NCBI RefSeq assembly: GCF_963576545.1
Contig: NC_083646.1
Coordinates: forward strand, 17,874,461-17,938,460
Length of the DNA stretch: 64,000 bases
Reading direction: 5' to 3'
Source of the DNA: Limanda limanda
Lineage: Eukaryota > Chordata > Actinopteri > Pleuronectiformes > Pleuronectidae
The translations under genes were made by a program, and so were the position numbers. The notes below the pieces were generated by a model. That model had not been told where the DNA came from. It saw only the letters and a program-made list of their open reading frames with translations, and ran no database searches. Shown in pieces: positions 57,260 through 64,000 of this stretch. Within the stretch, counting starts at the first letter, position 1. Every line of letters starts with the position of its first letter.

Positions 57260-58297
57260 GTAAACATACCTGGTCTTCTGTGAATAGAGCAGGCCAGCGT
57301 TCCATTATCGTGCTTATGGCAGGTTCAGAGTCGAAAGGTCAGTTGGGCAGTTTCACACATGTGTGCCTCCTGTGCATTTGGGTGAATCTTAGATAAGTAT
57401 ACCTTAAGAGCATTTATGGAATTCAATTAGCACAAACATTATTGGTGTAAGCAAGGGAATGCTACAGTTCTGGTGTAGCTCCCATGTTTTAACCTGTAAT
57501 GTTTTAAAAGGTGACCCCTTTTCTCAGATATAAAATCACAGTACTTACAGTTCCACTGCATTTTCACAACAAAGAGAAAATTAAAAAACGTCAGCCTAAC
57601 ATCTTAGTTGCAGTAACATAAACGCATTTTGAATAGATATGGTTATGAACAGAAAATAGCTAGCGTTAGCCACAAGCACGTGCAATCATAATGCCCCTCA
57701 CTAACACAAAGCCTTTAGGTCACTGTTCCCAGAGATATCCACAGATTGTTCAATTAAACACTCGCCATTCCACTTGGTGTAGGATTAATAAACGCTGCTT
57801 AATACAAAAGAAGAAAAAAAAAAGTTTTCAAATGAATGCTGAAGCTTTGTGGTCGGCAGCTATCTATGAGCCGACAGAAAATCACATTGACACAAGTTAA
57901 CTTTAGCTTGTATGGTCACTGGACCGTTTTTCTTTTGTAGTAACATATCCAGGAAAGCTACTGAAAATTATATTTACCGTTCCACTTGGTTTAGGCTTTG
58001 ACACCGTCGAATATCACTCGTGAAGCAGCAGCAGCCAGACTCCTCACACCGGGCCCTGCAGGCATGTCCCAACATGCCACCGAGCAGAAATTCAAATAGG
58101 CCCCTCCCCTTTCTTACAGAAAAGCAACATTCTAAGTCAGCTCTGCTTAACATCATTAGTAACGTTGTGTGTTTCAGGTGAATAGTGCAAACAACTCATT
58201 TGATTAAGTAATGACATACTGTTTTCACGAAACTAGACATTATAAGTTATGACCACTAAACAAGTTTAGTTCAAATAAAATCCGGGTTAAGAGTGTA

Positions 58298-58534
58298 CTC
58301 CACTGGGAATTACATCATTGGTGAATTGTAGATAATGTCAGATTGCCAAGTACGACTTCCCCCTTGTTCCCATGGAAGCAGCCATGTTTATACTCTATGA
58401 GCACATGTGTCAGGGAATAAAAGTGTTTTTTATGCATAAAATATGCCAATGTATATTTATGTCACTGTGTATCCGTCCAAGTGAATTATTAAGTTTTCTA
58501 GTCATCATCGTTTTTCTCTGTGTGTGCATGCAAA
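58298..58534. other. Unassigned non-coding DNA
   Basis: Short stretch to the right of the 4.16-kb unit. Nothing recognised. Confidence 0.5.
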
Positions 58535-58559
58535 GGTGTGTGTGTGTGTGTGTGTGTGT
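58535..58559. repeat. (GT)n microsatellite, short
   Basis: About 12 GT units. Confidence 0.9.
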
Positions 58560-58769
58560 AACTGTAGACTTTTCGTTGTTGTAATCATGTTTGCATGTGT
58601 GCATATTTTTATTCTGCCACCATGCAGCGACATTATTGTATCATTGCAGGAGCCATTGTCATTAATTTGTGCCTGGAAACACATTCTCATAAACATGCAC
58701 AGAACCTGCTTGTGTGCCCTTCTTAATAAGTCACTATCCATTTGAATTACTGTATGTAGCAGCGTCCAC

Positions 58770-59300
58770 AATCACCATGTTACCCTCGGGAGTTATACCC
58801 AGGCGGTATGGGTGGTCAGGAGCAAGCAAATCTCAATTACACTGACAGGTGACAGTGAAATAAATATATTATCATTATGCCTACACAGTAAGGCCGGATG
58901 TATTACTCGCTGTGGGTCTATGTGTATGTTTGTGTGCGTGCCCGTACACCGTGTGTCCCCTTTTGGGATGAACGGCCATATGCATGAATTCACTCTGTGG
59001 GGCAGCAAATGCCAATTAGTTTCCTAATAGCACCATTAGGTTCTGACAAATGAAAATGCTAACTTGCTCCAAAATAGAGATTCATAGGTTTCGGTGCAGT
59101 TGCTTTCTTAACCATCACCCCTGCATCGGCCTCATGATTATGTATGGCTGTGACATTTTGAACCGCAATTGATTCCGATGGAACATTCATGTCCATGAAG
59201 CACTGTCAGGTCAGGTTTTACAGGAGGTGAAATTGTGGAATGTAATGTAATGCAGTCTGATTTCATTATCGTCGGTGATTGGTAATGTCCGGCGCTGAAG
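58770..59300. promoter_or_regulatory. Candidate conserved non-coding block
   Basis: Repeat-poor, with GCCAATTAGTTTCCTAATAG, ACCATTAGG, CATATGCATGAATTC, CGCAATTGATTCCG and TTATCATTATGCC. Only a short GT patch at 58927-58940 interrupts. Motif density suggests regulatory DNA. No coding pattern. Confidence 0.3.
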
Positions 59301-60999
59301 ACGGAACAAAGTCTGCCCAGACCACACAAGCAGGGAAGGTTAATCCTGCTCAGACTCAGGACCCCCAAATACCAGTACTTTATTAAGCTATGATGGACGT
59401 GATCAAATTACACCGAGTTCAAGATGACACACGTACGAGCCATAGTGCTCCATGTTGTCCTAAAGAAGTGCAGATTTCCAACACATCTACAAAACGAAGT
59501 ACCCTGTAGATATGCAATTTTTGTTATATTTTAGCAAAGATTTTTTGGGGTGCTTTGTCACAGGATCAGGAAAAATGCATGGTGAGAGACGATACCAAAA
59601 AAAATATTATTAATATTTGTATTTAATTACACACGGTTATACTTCTCTAAACTGTGTATTTGTGCATCATTGAAATACAAGTTGTGTACAGGATAAGCCA
59701 AATTGCATCAGTCAAAAAAAAAGCTGCATATAATCTCAGAAAAGCAATTTCTATTTTAAACATGCATGGAAACTAGGAGAGTAAGGGATATCCCATTTAA
59801 ACCACGCTGATGTGCTGGGTAGGCACCATGCAACGTTTTTTTTCCATCTCATCCTTATCTGGATAATCCAAAATTCCAAAAATGGGAATAAAATGTCATG
59901 GTTCTCTATCTCATGTATATACCCGTGACATTTCTTGAGCGTGGGGTATAAACTTTGTTTATCACCGCATCTGTGTGTGGTGTGCACGTGCGTTTGCATG
60001 TGCATGTGTGGCCTTTAGTGAGTTTAATCTTTTGTGTTCATTGCAAACAGGCTCTTTGTTGTGCCTCCGCTTTTGTGACTGTTGCGTGTGTATCTGTGTT
60101 TGCAGTTGGACTTAACAGGTAAAATTTTACTTTTCGCTAGATGTCCTTGATTTACTGTGTCAGCGGTGTGCAGTGAGAGACAGGCCAGCTTAATGCACAA
60201 ACAGATAATCCGCCAACTTCATGGTGGATTCAATATGATAAGAAATTTATTGTCATACGAATATGCTTTCAGCGATATCATCAGCTGCCAAAGCAGGGAG
60301 GGAGAGAGCGGGAGGGAGAGAGATTCGAGACGGCGCAGACAGAGAAACGGCGAGGAGAGACAGACACCGAGACAATTAGTCAAAATCATTGAGTTCTGCA
60401 GAAAGAAGGAATGACAAAGACGGCCAGACGGCAGGAGCAAGAGATAGAAGCAGATGGGGGAAATTAAGTCAAAGTTAAGTAACCATCGTGTGCTTCTTTA
60501 TCTCCTCCAGATATGCTAATCTAGTGAGCCTCTGCTGATATGAGTTTAACAGCCTGGCTGGTGTGAGTGTGTGTGTTTGAATATGTGTGTGAGCCTGAGA
60601 CTGAGAACAGTTGTCCTTTTTTATAATGCTTCCAGTTACACCAGCTCCGCCTAGCCAGTACTGAGGGACACAGTTATAATCTCATTGCAATGGGAAATAT
60701 GACTATAAGCGAAATCTAAAGGCACCCAGCAAAATGTGACTGTGTGTTTTAAGAAAAATGGTGAACATGGAACATGGAACATGCACGTGTGCAGGGAGGG
60801 AGTGTGTTCAATTTAGAGAGGAAAGGATTAGTGTGTGTGTGCATGTATGCAAATATGTGACGGAGGGCAGAGAGTATCAGAGTTGATGATTTTCTGTGTC
60901 GCAAGAACTGGAGTTCATCTCATATTAGATGAACTCTAGTGTGGATTTGAGTGTTTAGTGTTGACAGTGCAAGTAAATGTCAGTTTCATTCTCTTAATT
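59301..60999. other. Unassigned non-coding DNA with one hairpin
   Basis: GAGTTCATCT and AGATGAACTC (60911-60920 and 60927-60936) form a perfect 10-bp stem with a 6-base loop. A GA-rich patch lies at 60298-60370, and 60840-60860 holds GT. No gene supported. Confidence 0.5.
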
Positions 61000-61051
61000 A
61001 GGGCCCGAGCACTGATCAAAGGTCAAGTGAGGCCCTATTGAAATTGTAAGG

Positions 61052-61088
<37 letters not shown>

Positions 61089-61330
61089 CAAATGAATTGG
61101 CTTTTTGAGGGCTTTAACATGCTCAAATTCTTACCAAAATTGAAAATTTACATATTCTGAAGGAATTTTTAATGGGCTTCGCAAAATGGCTCAACGGTGC
61201 CCCCGAGACCCCTGGAACGTGTTCACATTGACCAGTCTTCACAAAAATCAATATACAGGTGTATCATGACCAGACAAACAAAAAAGTCTTTAGTTAGCAA
61301 TTGTATCTTCTAGCATATGAGGTTATGCCG
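61000..61330 (+). mobile_element. Teleost repeat beginning GGGCCCGAGCAC
   Basis: GGGCCCGAGCACTGATCAAA, GTGAGGCCCTATTGAAATTG, an ATT array, CAAATGAATTGGCTTTTTGA, GGGCTTTAACATGCTCAAA and CTTCGCAAAATGGCTC occur in the order of a very abundant fish repeat I recognise from memory. I do not know its superfamily. No ORF. Confidence 0.6.
61052..61084. repeat. (ATT)n microsatellite
   Basis: About 11 ATT units, an expected internal part of the surrounding repeat family. Confidence 0.95.
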
Positions 61331-61629
61331 GTTTGTTACAGGGCAACAAGTAGAGGCCAATGAATTTCATATAAAACAGAAAATCACCAGCTACAGCACA
61401 AACAAATGAGTAAAACAACTGTAACACAATATAACTCCCAACACATATGAACAAATAACAGGTATTACCTTGAAAGAGCTTGACTGTGAAGTCTCAGGCC
61501 CAGATCAACTGACTATTCAATACATCAGTGAAAATCATCAGAGTCCATGAACGTCCCTTTCCCCCAGGTCAGCAAACTAACAATCTATAATCAGTCAGTC
61601 AGGCCCACAAACTCATGTCCTCCATCCTC
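61331..61629. other. Unassigned non-coding DNA
   Basis: May be further sequence of the preceding repeat, but I cannot delimit it. Confidence 0.4.
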
Positions 61630-61770
61630 CAAGTATCAATCAATCAATCAGATCATATTTGTATAGCCAATATTCACAGATCACTACTTGCCCAAGGGGG
61701 CTCAGGCAGACAGGGTAGCGTTCCCTTCAGCAGGTACCACCTTTCAATAAAACCCTTAACACAACCTAGG
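61630..61770 (+). mobile_element. Repeat fragment with (AATC)n start
   Basis: ATCAATCAATCAATCAGATC followed by ATATTTGTATAGCCAATATT and CACAGATCAC matches the beginning of a common percomorph repeat I recall (AATCAATCAAA..TTTATTTGTATAGCCCATATTCACAAATCAC). The rest is diverged. Confidence 0.55.
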
Positions 61771-61854
61771 CTAAATAATAAGTTTAATTTGTTTTCCTGA
61801 TGATAATAATAATGTGTGATGGATGCATGTTTATAATTGTGTTCTTCATACTGC

Positions 61855-61915
61855 AAATACTGTGATATGGCAAAGTTCCCAATGGGACAATAAAGTTTGG
61901 TCTTATTATCATGCT
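61855..61915 (+). mobile_element. LINE-like 3-prime tail with AATAAA
   Basis: GATATGGCAAAGTTCCCAAT then GGGACAATAAAGTTTGGTCT followed by TTATTATC. The TTCCCaatGGGACAATAAAGTTT form with a short terminal repeat is the usual tail of fish LINEs (L2/RTE-like), from memory. No coding part is attached. Confidence 0.45.
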
Positions 61916-62023
61916 AATTTGATTCCACTCTTTTCACAGGTCAAACCATTGTAACCCGATAACATTACCGTATATGCTGCTACACGCACATCTATTAGAA
62001 TAAATACGAACTCACCTGACTGT

Positions 62024-62080
62024 AGACACATGTTTTGCAGCACAGACACATGTTGTGCAGGACAGACACATGTGTGGACT
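62024..62080. repeat. Tandem repeat, about 20-bp period, three copies
   Basis: AGACACATGTTTTGCAGCAC, AGACACATGTTGTGCAGGAC and AGACACATGTGTG follow one another. Short minisatellite. Confidence 0.75.
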
Positions 62081-62965
62081 CCCAGGTTTGGACACCTCCA
62101 GCCCCGGTTCAGAAACGTCTTTTCATTTCCCCCACGTCTTGTCAGTTCCCAGGTAGAAACCCTGCGTGTGCGAGTGTGTGTGGTGAACAGGTGTGCGCTC
62201 AGCTGAGGCCTTCACAACCAAACTCCAGCAGATGTTGAGTTCTCATGTGTCTGTCTTCTTCCAGATGTTCCCGCTCTGACTCACACAAAGCGATCCACGC
62301 TGAAAACTTCCAAACTTGTAACTTCTCACACGCGAACTGTTTTGACGTAGACATGTGATGTAGGTGAGGTCATCCTCAACACTGATCCAGGAACAGTGAG
62401 GAAGTGTACTTTAGGTTTGTATTATCCTGCCGATCGAAAACATGGGGAGAAGTGAAACAAATTATTTGACCATCCAGTTAAAAAAATTCTGTGCATTTTT
62501 ATTTACCTTCAGTAAATGTTTCATTCATAAACTATTTGAAAGACTTTCTTTTATTGTGGGGAGAATGTGGCGCTTATTTTCTACTAAAAAAAATAGAGAG
62601 TACAGAAGATACTTTTCATGTAAAAATGTATCCAACATATACTACATTTAGTGCTTTAAAAAGAAAAGCCTCCTCTGTGATTTTCTTTTAAGAGGTTGAA
62701 CAATATAAAAACAAGATGTCTTAATCTGTTACGAAAGAGTAAATTAAACCCATAACATATATTACTTTCTTTGAAATATAACAAACCCCTGGTTCTGGTG
62801 TTTTTTGTTCTTTTGTAAAGACATATGTTTTGTTCTCTCTCTAACAAACGATGAGGAAAAATAATATCTGTGCAGTGACAGCTCACGTTTTATACCAGGG
62901 TTGAGATAGATTGAACAGACCTGTGACTGAATTCAGATTAGAGTCATAAGCAACACCATGTCATG
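62081..62965. other. Unassigned DNA
   Basis: 62100-62360 is less AT-rich and contains several CG dinucleotides; the remainder is AT-rich. No gene or repeat recognised. Confidence 0.45.
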
Positions 62966-63352
62966 CATAAACTTTATCTTTAGATGGACGACATGACTGA
63001 AAAGTGAAGCCAAGGCACCTTGCACCTGGTGACTGGTGCATTACAGGTCATCAGTCCCGCTCCCTCCTTGTTAGTGGAGGGGAGCTTGACCAAACTAAAG
63101 AGTATGCATCGAATAAATCTTTCTCAAAGATGGTTTCTGTCATTTTAGGTCCTTCTATTCACATTTGATGTTTTCAAATTTTCATGTGTCTGATATGTTG
63201 TTTTGATCACTTATTTGAATCTATAAAAACGTGGTGAAATTAAATTTATGACAGCTTGTTGGCGGTGTTCGTATCCGGGACATTTTGGTCTTATTTCTGG
63301 ATGGTGGGAGGAGGTGGAAACTTGTCGTCCATCCTTATGTACAGTCTATATG
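62966..63352. mobile_element. Short inverted-end element (copy 2 of the 33.7-kb family)
   Basis: The left CTTTATCTTTAGATGGACGA and the right end read inward (ACTGTACATAAGGATGGACG) form imperfect inverted repeats around the word GATGGACGAC. Interior words AAAGATGGTTTCTGTCATTT and TATCCGGGACATTTTGGTCT are shared with 33691-34040. No coding capacity; MITE-like. A target duplication could not be defined. Confidence 0.6.
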
Positions 63353-63539
63353 GTATCATGTTGTTAGTATGTGGAGGTGCTAGCGTTCAGGTAGGATGAA
63401 AATGGTGTGGTTAAAGTGTAGCCAGCACAATTCTCCATATGGCTGTAGCTCAACCAAGCCATAAGCCAGCAATGAGGACAACTGGCACTCATTGTAAAAG
63501 GACTGTAAAGTTTAAAGGAATGTTTACTAATGTAGAAGT
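63353..63539. other. Unassigned non-coding DNA
   Basis: Nothing recognised. Confidence 0.5.
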
Positions 63540-64000
63540 AGAATTACTTATGTTGTCTCCTTCCCTTCAGTTCTCCAGATCCCCCCTATCACCTGCCCCC
63601 TGCTGTTCCCTGCCAGTTCAGCCTGTTAGATACTCACCTGTTTGCCCTTGTCATCTCACAGATTGTCTTCTTACCTCTCTCACGCTTCTCCAAGTGCGCC
63701 GTTCCACAGTTTTGATTTTTGCCTTGTTACTCTTTCTTGGTGTTTATTTTCCTGCCGCCTGTCTGATCTGTTTGCTGTTTGGACTGACTGTTTGTGTTGA
63801 CCTATGACCCTTTGGATCCTGAGTAAAGACCATCTCTTTTACCCACACCTGCGTCTCTGTGAGTTTCTCTGGGTCTTACTCTTTCCTGTTACCATTACTC
63901 TGCTGTGAGCATTTCAGCATTTAGTCAGAACATGTGTGCACCGGTTGGCCTTCCTGTGACTTCCAGACTTACCAGAAACTACAGCAGCTTTGCCATGGCA
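63540..64000 (+). mobile_element. Possible retroelement terminal segment, runs off the window
   Basis: A pyrimidine/Tgcc-rich run (CTGCCCC, CCTGTTTGCCCTTG, TTTTGATTTTTGCC, GTTTGGACTGACTG), GAGTAAAGACCATC, then CACACCTGCGTCTCTGTGAG resembles the terminal segment of fish retroelements that end with AATAAA-like and CTGCGTCTCTGTG words. No LTR pair or coding part is visible here. The 122-codon frame at 63439-63807 is not called as a gene. Confidence 0.35.

Larger units (their letters stand above)
55517..57387 (-). pseudogene. Decayed four-exon gene of a teleost multi-copy family, function unknown
   Basis: Exons inferred from splice sites and continuity. Exon 1 (57387-57270) ends IMERWPALFTEDQ before GTATGT. 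Exon 2 (56665-56513), after TTTTTCAG, reads IYMKYSRIVGKNLKKEFFEG, a later stop, then GQQLTQLSQETK before GTTAGT. Exon 3 (56320-56248) has TDPTDIRTMMLRGL, a frameshift, and NDFFKACF before GTAAGT. Exon 4 (55939-55517) has IDIRILLVEQST, a frameshift, then LYPASLKIIIEEKVVM, LLLGLAYALNLNYPK and FIQQVLLSLG. All four introns-to-exon joins use GT-AG, and exons 1-2 and 2-3 join in phase. I recall this segment order from numerous fish predicted proteins labelled uncharacterised or SAMD3-like; that naming is from memory. At least three disruptions make it a pseudogene. Upstream exons may lie between 57400 and 58150. Confidence 0.65.
54140..58295 (-). mobile_element. 4.16-kb inverted-end unit carrying a decayed spliced gene
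   Basis: The left end CACTCTTAACCCGAATAAGT at 54140 and the right end read inward (CACTCTTAACCCGGATTTTA, from 58295) share 13 identical terminal bases. Both are flanked by TA (54138-54139 and 58296-58297), which could be a 2-bp target duplication or part of the repeat. Subterminal regions are rich in AAGTTAA / CTAAACAAGTT words on both sides. CACT ends, short target duplications and such subterminal repeats suggest a CACTA/EnSpm-type DNA transposon, but a TA-duplicating superfamily is also possible. The only coding traces are on the minus strand (57387-55517) and do not look like a transposase. A foldback repeat is nested inside. Confidence 0.65.

Noticed and set aside
61925..62400. Possible first exon and promoter near 62.0-62.4 kb
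   Set aside because: The region is somewhat richer in CG and has a CAGGTGAG donor-like word on the minus strand at about 62014, but the linked frames are short and fall in a 20-bp tandem repeat.

Overview
This window looks like the nuclear genome of a ray-finned fish, probably a percomorph teleost. The evidence is the very high density of long (CA/GT)n and (CT/GA)n microsatellites, the lack of long open reading frames, and several interspersed repeats I recognise from memory as abundant in teleosts. No intact protein-coding gene, rRNA, tRNA, CRISPR array or bacterial feature could be supported. The long frames that read as runs of Thr-His, Cys-Val, Ser-Leu or Arg-Glu are microsatellites read as protein.

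The left part (1-22 kb) is mostly unassigned non-coding DNA. It holds microsatellites, a decayed coding segment at 7.5-8.2 kb that looks like a Myb/SANT-like protein with frameshifts, two small hAT-type non-autonomous transposons with target-site duplications (12843-13457 and 17502-17667), LINE-like tail repeats, and two Tc1-like transposase remnants (15.2 and 20.8 kb).

The middle (22-53 kb) mixes quiet stretches, rich in homeodomain-, POU- and SOX-like words and possibly conserved regulatory DNA, with transposon islands. These include a 1.1-kb hAT-type element at 36.0-37.1 kb and a related copy at 49.7-50.3 kb that still carries BED-finger coding traces. A 656-bp hAT deletion derivative at 43.6-44.3 kb has a perfect 8-bp target duplication and a broken BED zinc-finger reading frame. 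A second copy of the 12.8-kb element lies at 45.9-46.5 kb.

The most notable locus is 54140-58295. It is a 4.16-kb unit with matching inverted ends (CACTCTTAACCCG) flanked by TA. Inside, on the minus strand, is a decayed spliced gene with at least four exons and GT-AG junctions. Its segments resemble a multi-copy teleost protein family of unknown function, and no transposase was recognised. A foldback repeat is inserted in one of its introns.

The right end (58-64 kb) has a regulatory-looking block, a repeat beginning GGGCCCGAGCAC, LINE-like tails, a second copy of a short inverted-repeat element also present at 33.7 kb, and a retroelement-like segment at the edge. Element identities rest on visible ends, target duplications, within-window copies and recalled family hallmarks. 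No database search was possible.
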